In this document: piece after piece, positions 54,126 through 63,613 of the stretch
Numbering within the stretch: the first letter of the stretch is position 1
Layout of the letters: each line of letters begins with the position of its first letter
Assembly (NCBI RefSeq): GCF_900103545.1
Contig: NZ_FNHH01000007.1
Location: 62,001-126,000, forward strand
Reading direction: 5' to 3'
DNA length: 64,000 bases
From: Daejeonella rubra
GTDB lineage: Bacteria; Bacteroidota; Bacteroidia; Sphingobacteriales; Sphingobacteriaceae
Program-made: the position numbers and the translations under genes
The notes under the pieces: generated by a model
What the model saw: only the letters and a program-made list of their open reading frames with translations
Databases searched by the model: none
What the model was told of the DNA's origin: nothing

Positions 54126-55031
54126 TTAATTTCCTCCTAATATGATTGGTGCATTTTTACCGCTTCCCATGATGATTACCTTAGTGTTTGGCGAAAGTGC
54201 AATTTCCTTCTGAGCCTTAATCGTTTCATATTGGAGCTGTTTATCGCTTAAACCTGTAGACAAGATCCGTTGGTAATCTGCGATACCCTGAGCTTCAACT
54301 CTTTTTCGTTCTGCTTCCTGTCTTTCTTTTTGGAGCACAAAGGTCATTTTCTGGGCATCCTGCTCTGCATTGATTTTTGACTCAATCGTCGTTTTTACCG
54401 ATGCGGGTAAAGTAATATTTCTGACCAGCAGCTGCTCAAGTTCAAGTCCGCGTTTTGAAAAGCTTTTATTTATCGTATTAAATATTTTATTCTGAAATTC
54501 ATCTCGTTTGCTTGAATAAAGTGCAACAGCATCATAAGAAACCGCATTATCTCTGATGGCGGTACGTGCAATTGGTCTAACGATTTTATCCAGATAGTCT
54601 GTTCCGATTGTGCGGAGAATTTCAGGTGCAGAAGAAGGATTGACTTTAAATAACACGGAAAGATCGATGATCACTTCCAGTCCGTCAGCAGAAAGAACCC
54701 TGATAGCATCATCAGCAGCAGATCCTTCTGAATCATTCACACCCGACATGGTATAATTTTGAGTCTTAACGTCAAAGGTGGTAACCTTCATCATAGGGTT
54801 TACAATATTCAAACCACTATACAAGACATCACTATTAACTTTTCCGAAAAGTGTTTTAACTCCAACTTCACCTGATTCGACCACTTTAAACATCGAAAAA
54901 GATGCGCCGATTATTACTAATATGATTGCTCCAATACGGGTTATAGTGCTGAATCTTGCTGCAGGGCCGTCCTGTGAGGCCATAAAAAAACTGGCAATAA
55001 TGGCGAAAATTCCAATGATAATTAAAAACAT
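54126..55031 (-). CDS. Prohibitin/SPFH-domain protein
   Basis: A 301-residue membrane-anchored SPFH protein with two N-terminal helices (about 1-18 and 31-48). VKVVE-like GEVGVKTLFGKVNSDVLYSG leads the band-7 domain and the rest is coiled coil (KTTIESKINAEQDAQKM, LQKERQEAERKRVEAQG). It ends in IIMGSGKNAPIILGG. It may organise membrane microdomains and protect membrane proteins. Its upstream gap (55032-55162) shows nothing more. Confidence 0.92.
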   Translation of the reverse strand: MFLIIIGIFAIIASFFMASQDGPAARFSTITRIGAIILVIIGASFSMFKVVESGEVGVKTLFGKVNSDVLYSGLNIVNPMMKVTTFDVKTQNYTMSGVNDSEGSAADDAIRVLSADGLEVIIDLSVLFKVNPSSAPEILRTIGTDYLDKIVRPIARTAIRDNAVSYDAVALYSSKRDEFQNKIFNTINKSFSKRGLELEQLLVRNITLPASVKTTIESKINAEQDAQKMTFVLQKERQEAERKRVEAQGIADYQRILSTGLSDKQLQYETIKAQKEIALSPNTKVIIMGSGKNAPIILGGN

Positions 55032-55162
55032 GATTGCTGGTTTTAGGTTTTTACTAATTTAAGCTAAATGATTAGCTAATTGAAAAGTTAATATCATTTG
55101 AGGAATCAGTTCTGTGAAAATTACTCACCGGAGACAAACAACATAAAAAAGAAAAATCACGA

Positions 55163-55468
55163 TCATGCGAAAGTTTTTGTGCCATTAAAGAGGATTTTAT
55201 ACTCCCTCAAAATCCTCTTCCTGGCAAATAAGAGATACATAAGTCCTGCTATGTAGTTCAATACAATTAAACTTATTGTCCACATGATCTTCTCGAACAT
55301 ATTTATTCTGTTTGAATGGTATATTTCCTTAAGAGCCATAATGATGTATGTCAGGGTTAATGGAAGTATGACTATAATTAATAGGTTTCGGCCTGGTAAG
55401 TTCATAAAACCCATTATGATTTGTGCAAATAGCAATGTCAGGCTAAGGAGAAATGCTGTTTTAAACAT
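55163..55468 (-). CDS. PLDc_N-like membrane microprotein (lone copy)
   Basis: A 101-residue protein with three helices. The C-terminal half NMFEKIMWTISLIVLNYIAG then LMYLLFARKRI keeps the PLDc_N pattern (conserved W, an aromatic before the Arg), but the proline and one glycine of the core are replaced. It is the fourth such protein in the window, far from the three at 36.7-37.3 kb. Confidence 0.65.
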   Translation of the reverse strand: MFKTAFLLSLTLLFAQIIMGFMNLPGRNLLIIVILPLTLTYIIMALKEIYHSNRINMFEKIMWTISLIVLNYIAGLMYLLFARKRILREYKILFNGTKTFA

Positions 55469-55574
55469 GGTATGGATTGTTCATATTAATACACCTGATT
55501 AATAAATATATCCTTTTTATATGTTTTATTTCTACCCAGCGCTGAAGATCCCTTGTAGCTGAAAATTATTCTGA

Positions 55575-55913
55575 TTACAGCCCTGAATAGAACAGGTAAC
55601 TGTTTAACATGAAATAGGATAGAGCCGGTAACGATTGCCAGAAGCCATCTTTGATCTTCAGCCTGACACTAAAGCCAAATAACATTAAGATTGATAATCC
55701 TGCAGATGAAATTAATAGAATTGGATGAACCAGAAGTCCGACAATTAGTCCAATTCCTCCCAGCATCTGTAAAATACTCGTTAGTAAAGCAAATTTCTCC
55801 AGTCCATAGCGTTTGAATTCATCCTTCATATGACCGGAAGTGTAAAAGCTTAAACCATAGAATAGAAAAGAGAGTGCTGAAAACCAGGTAAGGATTAGAT
55901 CTATCACATTCAT
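55575..55913 (-). CDS. DoxX-like membrane protein
   Basis: A 112-residue protein with four helices, of the DoxX/SURF4-like family: FSALSFLFYGLSFYTSGHMK, then EFKRYGLEKF and ILQMLGGIGLIVGLLVHPIL. Its ATG overlaps the stop of the next DoxX gene by one base (TAATG), so the two are coupled. Confidence 0.8.
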   Translation of the reverse strand: MNVIDLILTWFSALSFLFYGLSFYTSGHMKDEFKRYGLEKFALLTSILQMLGGIGLIVGLLVHPILLISSAGLSILMLFGFSVRLKIKDGFWQSLPALSYFMLNSYLFYSGL

Positions 55914-56260
55914 TAAGTGATGATCTCAGCATGAAATCCGGCAATAAATAGAGAGATTATGAGAAGGATAAATGAGGGGATATGTTTCGAAATTGGATTT
56001 TTAATTTTGAAATGTGCAAGCTGTGCACAAATCATTAAAAATGCCATTAAAAGTGCAGAATAAAGCACCAGGTCCGGATACCAGATTCCAGCAATTAATA
56101 AGGTAGCCAGTGCTATTTTAGAAGCACCAACGATGTTTCTGATCAGATCTGGCAGACCATATTGCTTAAATTCCAGAACAATGTTATCGAATCTGAAGAT
56201 CCAGACATAGGCTACAGATAAAGCAAGCAAGAGCTGGGCAATAATTACTAAATTTTCCAT
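55913..56260 (-). CDS. DoxX-like membrane protein
   Basis: A 115-residue four-helix protein with LALSVAYVWIFRFDNIVLEF and EFKQYGLPDLIRNIVGASKI, the same EFK-x-YGL motif as its downstream partner. The pair may form a heteromer. DoxX-like proteins have been linked to thiol stress and quinone-dependent oxidases in other species, but no direct evidence exists here. The 185-base upstream gap shows nothing firm. Confidence 0.8.
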   Translation of the reverse strand: MENLVIIAQLLLALSVAYVWIFRFDNIVLEFKQYGLPDLIRNIVGASKIALATLLIAGIWYPDLVLYSALLMAFLMICAQLAHFKIKNPISKHIPSFILLIISLFIAGFHAEIIT

Positions 56261-56445
56261 GTTATTGTATTTGATGTTCTCAGGTCTATTGGCTTTCAGG
56301 TTTATGCCCTTCTGAGCCAGAATAAATTAGTCTATATTTTTTCGTCAGGATTGATTCCTTTTTGGAATTAATTTAAAGCAGAGTGAAGGTATATATAGTA
56401 TATGAATAATTTACCTGCTGATGATTTATTAAAATGTCATGTAAA

Positions 56446-56919
56446 TCAATGGTCGTAGCTCACTACTCTGGAGATCTTCCATAGTCCGTCTTTTTTCTGC
56501 CAGATCATCAGAAATTTGAAGGTTCCGACCTCCTCTTTGCCGTTTTCAAAATGACGAAATTGATGTGACCCGATCTGAATTGCACCATAGCCTTTTATTG
56601 GATGGACTTCCAGGCTTCCTTTTACTAATTCCCTGCTGAGCTTATTTTCATTCCGGAAGGTATTCCCGAAATTTTCAAATACAGTTTTGTAGGATATAAG
56701 TCCGCCGTTATCCTGAAACCATTCCAGATCCTCAGTGAACATTGCCTTGAATGTAACCATATCCTGCTTATTGAAGGCATTGAACATAATACTATCGGCA
56801 CGTTCAATTTCTTTATATAATTCCTGAGATGTGACAGCAACTTTCTTTTCCTGTGCAGCGACAGACATCGTCATTAAAACTGCTAATAATATAGTGTGGA
56901 ATATAACTTTCAATTTCAT
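56446..56919 (-). CDS. Secreted NTF2-like (DUF4440-type) protein
   Basis: About 157 residues from the ATG at 56919, with the signal KLKVIFHTILLAVLMTMSVAAQ. The mature part has the NTF2-like pattern: DSIMFNAFNKQDMVTFKAMF, LEWFQDNGGLISYKTVFENF and FKFLMIWQKKDGLWKISRVV. Such folds bind small ligands or act as enzymes, but no catalytic residues can be read. Another NTF2-like gene lies upstream. Confidence 0.8.
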   Translation of the reverse strand: MKLKVIFHTILLAVLMTMSVAAQEKKVAVTSQELYKEIERADSIMFNAFNKQDMVTFKAMFTEDLEWFQDNGGLISYKTVFENFGNTFRNENKLSRELVKGSLEVHPIKGYGAIQIGSHQFRHFENGKEEVGTFKFLMIWQKKDGLWKISRVVSYDH

Positions 56920-57155
56920 GGGAATTATTTTTGTTATGATGAACAAAGGTTTGCATTTGTTACGCAGCTAATCCCTTAATTGTTGAATCTTTAGCATCCA
57001 TGGTTATTGCCATACTCATAGTCATTTATTAAGAATTCAATAGGATGCCAGCAGAGATAAATTTTGACCCGCAAAAAAGATGGAGCCGGCGCTAAAGACT
57101 CCATCTAAATTTCTTAATGTTGGAAGGCACTGAAACTTCCAAAGCATTATCTCAA

Positions 57156-57650
57156 TTACATAGCTGGTTTTGCCGGCATGGAGCTTACGCTCATATCACG
57201 AATACATATATATTTACCATCACGCTTTTCGAAAACTGACATAAAATGTCCCTTATCTACTTCTTTACCGGCTGTATCTGTTTTTGTCCAGGTCCCAACT
57301 TCAACTGCCTGCATTCCTTCTGCAAAAACATCAACTATGGAGTACGAATAAACATCGCCTGAAGTGTCATTAGCAATACGCGAAGCGATTTTTTCCTTGA
57401 TTGCTGCTTTACCTACAGTTGGTTCTTCATTAGAACTATAATTTATTGCGTCATCGCTGTAATAGGCGGCGATTGCATCCGCATCTTTGGCTTTTTCTCC
57501 AGCTGCGTAGCCATCTTCTAATTTCTGAATTTCAACTTTAACTGAATCCAGATTTAATGCAGTTTCCGGAGCTTTTGTAGTGTTCGTGCAGGATGCAAAA
57601 AGGAAGGCCGAAATTGCAAAAAATGCGGTTAATTGTGTTTTGATTTTCAT
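57156..57650 (-). CDS. NTF2-like lipoprotein
   Basis: A 164-residue lipoprotein: AISAFLFASC ends the signal, with Cys21 the lipid site. The NTF2-like core is EDGYAAGEKAKDADAIAAYY, DAINYSSNEEPTVGKAAIKE and FMSVFEKRDGKYICIRDMSV. The order and length are like the protein encoded at 56446, but it is a distinct family member. Function unknown. Confidence 0.8.
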   Translation of the reverse strand: MKIKTQLTAFFAISAFLFASCTNTTKAPETALNLDSVKVEIQKLEDGYAAGEKAKDADAIAAYYSDDAINYSSNEEPTVGKAAIKEKIASRIANDTSGDVYSYSIVDVFAEGMQAVEVGTWTKTDTAGKEVDKGHFMSVFEKRDGKYICIRDMSVSSMPAKPAM

Positions 57651-57826
57651 AATATTTCGTTTAGGTTAATTAAAATATTATAGAAGGTAATAATAAAATT
57701 ATTGATAATCAGCTGTTTATAAAATAATTAAAATATTTTATAGGTCAAAATATAAATACAGTATAGGTTTTAGTTAAAACTATTTCAATCATATTTTCTG
57801 CATACTGTCTTGCTATTTATTCTGCA

Positions 57827-58885
57827 TCAGAATTTAAGTACTATATTCGAAGTAAGTGAATAGTTCTTGCTAGAATTGTTACTGAACTCCCTTTCTCCTG
57901 CATGGTAGACCTTGCCTTCGATCCTGAATTGAAGTTTTTTGCTTATTTGATAGTCGAAATTGCCCGAAATGCCTGATACTCTTAGCCCATAAAGAGTATT
58001 TGTTGCAATGATGATGCGGTTCTTATCGTTGTAATATTCTCCCCGTATGGCCAGTTTAATCTGCTTACTGGCCGAATATCTCATAATCAATACCGGCGAA
58101 TACCAGATTCCGTAATCGCTGCTGTTGTATTTGTCGTTGCCTATATCAAAACCGGCAATCATGCCAAGTTTTTTGCTCATATCAAATTGCATATATAGAT
58201 TATGAAATGTTCTTATTGCACTATAATTATTTTGAATGTCTGTACCCGTGAAGTTGCTATAGTTCAGAAGTAATTTTTCGGAAGGCTTATAGTTTACCTG
58301 GATACCAAATGAAGGCTTTTGAACTAAATTAAGTTTCTTAACTCTTTGCCATCCGTTTAAAACCAAAAATGCCAGATTGAGATTTCCTTTTTTTGTTGAA
58401 TAGCTTAGTTTGATCCCTGTTTCGTAATAGGGAGAATTTTCAGCCAGAATACTTCTGGTTAGAGTCCAGCAGTCGGCACTGATTGCACTTTCAAATCCAA
58501 TATGGGAAGGCAGGATGCCTGCATCTAACCATAAGTTATTTTCCTTTGATAATTTAACCCCAATATTGGCTTCATACAGATGTCGGGCCCAGGCTGGCTC
58601 TGCACTAAGATTGTATCTTGAATAATTACCTGCCATTAAACCCAGATTTGCCCTGATATTTGTGGCCGAATAATTTGTTTTAAACAGAATGAGGTTTGCA
58701 TTAATCTCATTATGCCTTTTGTGATTATAAATAAAATTCGGTTTTTCATGATTTGCAGGTTTCGCAAAATCATAGCTGTAGTATAATTCAGCATAGGCAC
58801 TAAATGTCAGATTTTTCAGCGAGTCATTCTGGGCAAATATGCTGGCCGACTGAAGAATAAAAACGATCAATAATATTATTTTCAT
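57827..58885 (-). CDS. Outer membrane beta-barrel porin (bbp2/OmpL-like)
   Basis: About 352 residues from the ATG at 58885, with signal MKIILLIVFILQSASIFAQ. The mature protein has alternating Tyr/Asn-rich strands, for example YAELYYSYDFAKPANHEKPN, FIYNHKRHNEINANLILFKT and a final NYSLTSNIVLKF ending in phenylalanine, as outer membrane proteins do. It fits the bbp2-type porin family. It lies 91 bases downstream of the amidohydrolase gene on the same strand. Substrate unknown. Confidence 0.75.
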   Translation of the reverse strand: MKIILLIVFILQSASIFAQNDSLKNLTFSAYAELYYSYDFAKPANHEKPNFIYNHKRHNEINANLILFKTNYSATNIRANLGLMAGNYSRYNLSAEPAWARHLYEANIGVKLSKENNLWLDAGILPSHIGFESAISADCWTLTRSILAENSPYYETGIKLSYSTKKGNLNLAFLVLNGWQRVKKLNLVQKPSFGIQVNYKPSEKLLLNYSNFTGTDIQNNYSAIRTFHNLYMQFDMSKKLGMIAGFDIGNDKYNSSDYGIWYSPVLIMRYSASKQIKLAIRGEYYNDKNRIIIATNTLYGLRVSGISGNFDYQISKKLQFRIEGKVYHAGEREFSNNSSKNYSLTSNIVLKF

Positions 58886-58975
58886 TTGACCTGGTTTCAT
58901 CTTCATCTGGATTCAGGCTTTCCTATACTTTATTTACGGTTTTTGAATGATTTTTTCAAAACAGACGACATGGAT

Positions 58976-60265
58976 TTATCGGACAAATACACCGTTTATC
59001 ATCACTTTCTCAATATTTCTCATCACTTTGATATCTTCCAGTGGATTTCCTTTCACCAGGATCAGATCAGCGAGCTTTCCTTTTTCGATGCTACCTAAGT
59101 AATTATCAATCCTGAAGAAACGTGCATTTTCCATGGTGGCGGCATGAATGACCGCTGCGTTTGATATTCCGCTTTCCACAAAAAGCTCCATCTCCCGCTG
59201 ATAAGCCCAACCTTTTTCGGCATATGGGACCATTGAATGTGAACCAACTACAATATTTACCCCCTCTTTTTGAAGTTTTGCCGTTAGTTTCATCATCTTA
59301 TCGAATCCTTTCAGCTTGATGCTGTCAATGGTGCCCGGTCCGGACTGGTATTCAAAAACTGCCAGGGTCGGACTTACAAATGTGCCTTTTCTGACGAGAA
59401 AGCGGGTTAGGCTGTCTGCCGCCGGAGAGTTTAAATCAATTGCTGCCCAGGATTCATAGCGGCCTTGTTTCCGGTAATTATTATCGGCAAGCATACCCTG
59501 ACGATATTTTTCGGCCTCGCGTTTTGGTGTGAGTGACAATCCGAATGAAGTAATGTGTTCAATTCCATCCAGGCCAGCTTCAATGGCATGTTTCGCTTCA
59601 GTAATTTCCAAATGTCCGGTAACCGGAATCCCGCGTTTATGCGCCGCATCGGTGATCGCTTTTATCATTCCTGGTGGCGTTCTGAAATAGATCTTAATAA
59701 CTGTAGAGCCCTGATCCGCAACTTCGTTCACTTGTCTGACTGCTTCTGCTTCATCACGAACAACATAGGCATCATTAGGGTATGCAGGTGGCGAACCATC
59801 CAGATGCGGACCGCTTAAAAAAAGTCTTGGATTGTACTTGCCGGATTTTCGTACCTGATCATACACTTCGATCCATAGTCCGGGATCACGAATTGAAGTA
59901 ATGCCATTTTGCAGAAATATTGAGGGAAGGTCTTCTGCACCATCGATGTGGAAATGTGAATCTATAAGGCCAGGTAAAAGTGACATGCCTTTTCCCTGAA
60001 TGATTTTAGCTCCCTCAGGGATCTGAATACTTTTTGATGGTCCTGCTGCAATAATTTTATCCCCTTTAACCAGCACTGAAGCATTTGGAATCGCTTTTCC
60101 ACCATTCCCGTCAATCAGATTAACATCGACTATGGCTATGGTCCCGGTTCCCCGGGGTAACTCAGCCTCATTAAGTGGTTTGATAGTTTTTTGTACTGGT
60201 TTTTGTGCGAAAAGTGCGGTTGCCAGAAATATAAGTACAAGAAGCAGGATGAGTAAGCGTTTCAT
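58976..60265 (-). CDS. Secreted amidohydrolase
   Basis: A 429-residue metal-dependent hydrolase with a signal peptide (LLILLLVLIFLATALFA). The motif LPGLIDSHFHIDGAEDLPS carries the H-x-H site, and VTGHLEITEAKHAIEAGLDG with IEHI the later His ligands. VVGSHSMVPYAEKG stands where the Asp normally is. The C-terminal KLADLILVKGNPLEDIKVMR closes the composite domain. Substrate is unknown; imidazolonepropionase/prolidase-like secreted members are common in Bacteroidota. Confidence 0.87.
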   Translation of the reverse strand: MKRLLILLLVLIFLATALFAQKPVQKTIKPLNEAELPRGTGTIAIVDVNLIDGNGGKAIPNASVLVKGDKIIAAGPSKSIQIPEGAKIIQGKGMSLLPGLIDSHFHIDGAEDLPSIFLQNGITSIRDPGLWIEVYDQVRKSGKYNPRLFLSGPHLDGSPPAYPNDAYVVRDEAEAVRQVNEVADQGSTVIKIYFRTPPGMIKAITDAAHKRGIPVTGHLEITEAKHAIEAGLDGIEHITSFGLSLTPKREAEKYRQGMLADNNYRKQGRYESWAAIDLNSPAADSLTRFLVRKGTFVSPTLAVFEYQSGPGTIDSIKLKGFDKMMKLTAKLQKEGVNIVVGSHSMVPYAEKGWAYQREMELFVESGISNAAVIHAATMENARFFRIDNYLGSIEKGKLADLILVKGNPLEDIKVMRNIEKVMINGVFVR

Positions 60266-60552
60266 GCAGCGTTGGTTTTAGGTTTTATGTTTTGGAAAAA
60301 TAAAGATAATCCGGAGTATAATTATGGGTTGACCAATATTTTTGCGGGTTTATTTTTCTTCAGTCTTTGTAATTTTTTTAAAACCATAATTGTAGTTAAG
60401 ATGTACAAAATGACCCGAATCTTAGAATACCATTCCGTTTTGTCTTTACCTGCTTTAATTGAGAATTTATAATCTATTTTTAATCAAATAGTTGCAGTGA
60501 TACTGAATAGCTAAATTTAGAATCTAATTCTTTTATATTTCTTATAAGTAAG

Positions 60553-60620
60553 ATCCAAAAATAATTTGGATACTGAAATCCTTAATTATTTCATAGGGAT
60601 TATCTTCCTATGAAATAATT
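60553..60620. repeat. Two hairpins in the 60266-60633 gap
   Basis: A 7-bp ATCCAAA/TTTGGAT dyad (60553-60571) is followed by a perfect 14-bp stem (60584-60597 with 60607-60620) around a 9-base loop. The latter lies just past the stop of the AHSA1-VOC gene and could end its transcript, although the T-tract is poor. The remaining 280 bases hold no gene I can support. Confidence 0.55.
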
Positions 60621-60633
60621 GATTCACGTTGAA

Positions 60634-61605
60634 TTAGCCGTTTTTGGTGTTATAGTTTACCATCCAATTGATGCCATATCTATCTGAGAAACTTCCAAAG
60701 TAAGCTCCCCAGAACATGTCCTGCAATGGCATAGTAATATTTCCACCAGCTGATAGTTCTTCGAAAATCCGCTTCGTTTCTTCCTTCGTTTCTGGCTCTA
60801 ATGATATATGCATATTATTCCCCTGAATTACGGTAAATCCCATTTCTTTTGGAGCATCAGTCCCCATAAGGATATGATTGCCTGTTATTGGTAATTCAAT
60901 GTGAATCACCATGTTTTTTACAGCATCAGCTATAGGCGGATGATCTGCATCGGCTGGCAAATCCCCAAATCGCTGGATACCATTTCCGCTAAATTCTGTT
61001 TTAAATACTGATTTGTAAAATAAGAATGCTTCTTCTGTATTTCCGGCAAAGTTCAGGTAAGTACAGACTCTTTCTTTGTTGTTGGTACGTAACTCGTTCC
61101 TGAGTTTGAACTGTGTTTCAAGATATTGATCAAGATTACTCAATGCCGCAGTGAAGCCTTCTTTGAATCCTAACTGGATGATCTTTTCCAGATCAGTAAG
61201 CTCCTTATATTCTACTACAATATCTACGGTGGTCTTATCCGCATTTTCGCTGAATGAACTCGTCCAGAGAGAACGCGGGAATTCTATATTGATATTCCCG
61301 TCCTCATCGCAAAAAGCGTCTAATCCCGAAAAACTTTTCAGGATATCTATATTTTTATAATCAGCCCTGCACCAGTGTACTGTACCTTCAGGCCCTATCA
61401 TCGAATAAAACCAGGAACCGCCTTCCCTGAAGTCCATCGATTTCGTTTTTGTCTTATAAGGTTTAGGCGCCCACCACAGGTCGAGTAGTTCGGGTTTTGT
61501 CCAGCAATCCCAGACTAATCCAATGTTCGCTGCAAATTCTCTCTTAATTTCAACGGTTTTGTTTTCCTTATTTATGGAAAAATTGAATAATAGATTATTG
61601 TTCAT
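60634..61605 (-). CDS. AHSA1/SRPBCC - VOC (PhnB-like) fusion protein
   Basis: A 323-residue two-domain protein. Residues about 14-165 form an AHSA1/SRPBCC ligand-binding domain (VEIKREFAANIGLVWDCWTK, EGFTAALSNLDQYLE). After a short linker, residues about 180-320 form a PhnB-like VOC domain (YLNFAGNTEEAFLFYKSVF, MQDMFWGAYFGSFSDRYGI as in LPLQDMFWGAYFG). These domains usually occur as separate small proteins regulated by ArsR genes. Here the ArsR gene overlaps the start by 11 bases, so fusion and regulator form one operon. Confidence 0.87.
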   Translation of the reverse strand: MNNNLLFNFSINKENKTVEIKREFAANIGLVWDCWTKPELLDLWWAPKPYKTKTKSMDFREGGSWFYSMIGPEGTVHWCRADYKNIDILKSFSGLDAFCDEDGNINIEFPRSLWTSSFSENADKTTVDIVVEYKELTDLEKIIQLGFKEGFTAALSNLDQYLETQFKLRNELRTNNKERVCTYLNFAGNTEEAFLFYKSVFKTEFSGNGIQRFGDLPADADHPPIADAVKNMVIHIELPITGNHILMGTDAPKEMGFTVIQGNNMHISLEPETKEETKRIFEELSAGGNITMPLQDMFWGAYFGSFSDRYGINWMVNYNTKNG

Positions 61606-61921
61606 TTTCTCTATTTTTTAATGTTAACAATACATTATCAAGTTCGATGAAACGGTTTTCCCAGATCTTTCTGAACTTTTCAAGCCATTCATCAATTTCT
61701 TTCATTTTGCTGATTTCAAGTTGATAGTAAATTTCTCTGCCCTGTACTTCCTGTTTTACAAGCTGGCACTCATTCAGAATCCGTAAATGTTTGGAAATAG
61801 CTTGCCGGCTGGTGTCAAAGTGTTCTGCAAGTGCATTGGGTGTCATTGCCTGCAGGGCAATAAGTCCGATAATAGCCCTTCTGGTAGGGTCGGCAATAGC
61901 CTGAAAAACATCTCTTCTCAT
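61595..61921 (-). CDS. ArsR-family transcriptional regulator
   Basis: A 108-residue winged-helix repressor: MRRDVFQAIADPTRRAIIGL at the start and PNALAEHFDTSRQAISKHLR as the helix-turn-helix, with the wing CQLVKQEVQGREIYY. It lacks the CxC metal motif of arsenic sensors and fits the group paired with AHSA1 proteins. The promoter 61954-61984 overlaps a GTTGC-N8-GCAAC dyad, a likely autoregulatory site. Confidence 0.9.
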   Translation of the reverse strand: MRRDVFQAIADPTRRAIIGLIALQAMTPNALAEHFDTSRQAISKHLRILNECQLVKQEVQGREIYYQLEISKMKEIDEWLEKFRKIWENRFIELDNVLLTLKNRENEQ

Positions 61922-61949
61922 TTATTAAACTATTTTATGAAATCAATCG

Positions 61950-61984
61950 GTTGCAAATATACGCAACTATTCGGTTTCGCAAAA
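61950..61984 (-). promoter_or_regulatory. arsR-type promoter with overlapping dyad operator
   Basis: On the minus strand TTTTG (61980-61984), 18 bases, TATATTTG (61954-61961). GTTGC (61950-61954) and GCAAC (61963-61967) form a dyad over the -7 element, so a bound repressor would block polymerase. Confidence 0.6.
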
Positions 61985-61989
61985 TATTT

Positions 61990-63390
61990 TTAAGCAGTTT
62001 TTTGTTTTTTGAAATAATAATAAACCGGAACACCGCTGAAAATAAACAACAATCCTACTAAGGACTGTTCGGGCTGGACCCATATTGTATTGATGCTTAG
62101 CACAATAGAAAAAAATAACAAAGCGAGGGGAATAAAGGGATACCCGACAACTCTTGTTTTGATTGTTCCGTTTCTTTTTAGTTTAAGTACTGCAAATGCC
62201 AGCAGTCCGTAAAAAATGAAGTTCAGAAAAATCACCATGTTGGTGAGGATCTCAAATGAACCCGAAATGAGCAATACAATACTAAAGATCATCATGTAGA
62301 TCAGGGATATATGTGGTGTCCTGAATTTTGGATGCACCTTTTGCAAATGACTGAAAAGAAAACCTTCCTGGGCCATGCGATAGAATTTTCGCGGGGCGGT
62401 GACAACATTACTATTCAGTGCACCGAAAACACAGATGACAAGCAGGATCACAAGCATTACCTTCCCATAGGTTCCGAGTAAGGTTTCAGCTACAACTAAT
62501 GCTCCGATCTGATTCTCGTCAACAGCTCTGAGCTGATCAAGAGAGAGCACATTCATGTAAGAATAATTAAGTAAGGTATACATCAAGGCAACCAGTGATA
62601 AGCCGATCATCAGCGCCAGGGGTAGATTACGTTTGGGATTAATGATCTCGCCTGAGATATTGGTGGCTGTTTCCCACCCATTATATGCCCAGAATGCACT
62701 TAACATGGCCGCAAAGAATGCACTGAAAAATAACATCCCGGATGGTTCCTGAACGGTATCGATCAGACTGCTTTCATTCAGCACTTCGGGACCTGTATAA
62801 CTAATGCCCACAACGATAAGCACAAGAATCCCTCCAATTTTTGCGCTTGTTATGATGGAGTTGAACACCCCGCTTTCACGGGATCCTAAAGAATTGATCC
62901 CTGTAAGAACCATAATGGCCGCAATTCCGGCCAGCTTCACTCCTGAATTGGCGAAGGGGAAAATAAAACCTAAAATAGAAAAGTCTTTCCAGGCATCTAA
63001 GGGATTTGCTAATAGGAAAAAGGAATTTATAATTTCTCCGAAGAGAAAGGCGAGTGCAGCAATGGCAGCGGGACTAATAATAATAAAATCGGCCCATCCT
63101 GAAACAAAAGCAAGAAAATTACCAAATGATAACCTGAAATATTCATAAAAGCCTCCGGATTCTTCGGTCAGTGAAGCTAAAGCACTCACGGTGAATGCAC
63201 CAAACAAGCTGATCACACCCGCCAAAGCCCAGGCCATTAAGATCGAACTTTCATCCAATCCAGTTTGCGACATGGGTACGATCTTCTTAAATACCCCGCT
63301 CCCAATTACTATCCCGACTACCATTAATGTGCTCGCGAAAAGTCCTAATGTTCTCCTTAGTGATGCTTCAGGTTTTGTTTTTTCATTCAT
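61990..63390 (-). CDS. APC-family amino acid permease
   Basis: A 466-residue membrane protein with about twelve helices. The first helix has VVGIVIGSGVFKKI, the unwound substrate-binding segment of APC carriers, and FWAYNGWETATNISGEIINP is the helix-6 motif. It should move amino acids with protons or by exchange; the specific substrate is not visible. It lies alone, 69 bases upstream of the ArsR gene on the same strand but separated by that gene's own promoter. Confidence 0.88.
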   Translation of the reverse strand: MNEKTKPEASLRRTLGLFASTLMVVGIVIGSGVFKKIVPMSQTGLDESSILMAWALAGVISLFGAFTVSALASLTEESGGFYEYFRLSFGNFLAFVSGWADFIIISPAAIAALAFLFGEIINSFFLLANPLDAWKDFSILGFIFPFANSGVKLAGIAAIMVLTGINSLGSRESGVFNSIITSAKIGGILVLIVVGISYTGPEVLNESSLIDTVQEPSGMLFFSAFFAAMLSAFWAYNGWETATNISGEIINPKRNLPLALMIGLSLVALMYTLLNYSYMNVLSLDQLRAVDENQIGALVVAETLLGTYGKVMLVILLVICVFGALNSNVVTAPRKFYRMAQEGFLFSHLQKVHPKFRTPHISLIYMMIFSIVLLISGSFEILTNMVIFLNFIFYGLLAFAVLKLKRNGTIKTRVVGYPFIPLALLFFSIVLSINTIWVQPEQSLVGLLFIFSGVPVYYYFKKQKTA

Positions 63391-63613
63391 GGTATTTCCT
63401 TGATATTTTAAGATCTATTTCCTGGGTTTGATATAGTTCATAGCAACAAGATAATCAGGTATATACAAGCAATTTAGAAAATATGTTGGTGAAAATACCA
63501 ACATAGGAGTAGAGATCACGCTTTGACCTGTCCATCAAATTGATTTTATACTAATTAAAGCTTACATTACATATGAGAAAAAGTATAATAGAATAACTAA
63601 ACAATAAAATCAT

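Noticed and set aside
60272..60472. 66-codon ORF starting TTG, with one hydrophobic stretch
   Set aside because: It has no recognisable motif, a weak start, and lies in an AT-rich gap where such ORFs arise by chance.
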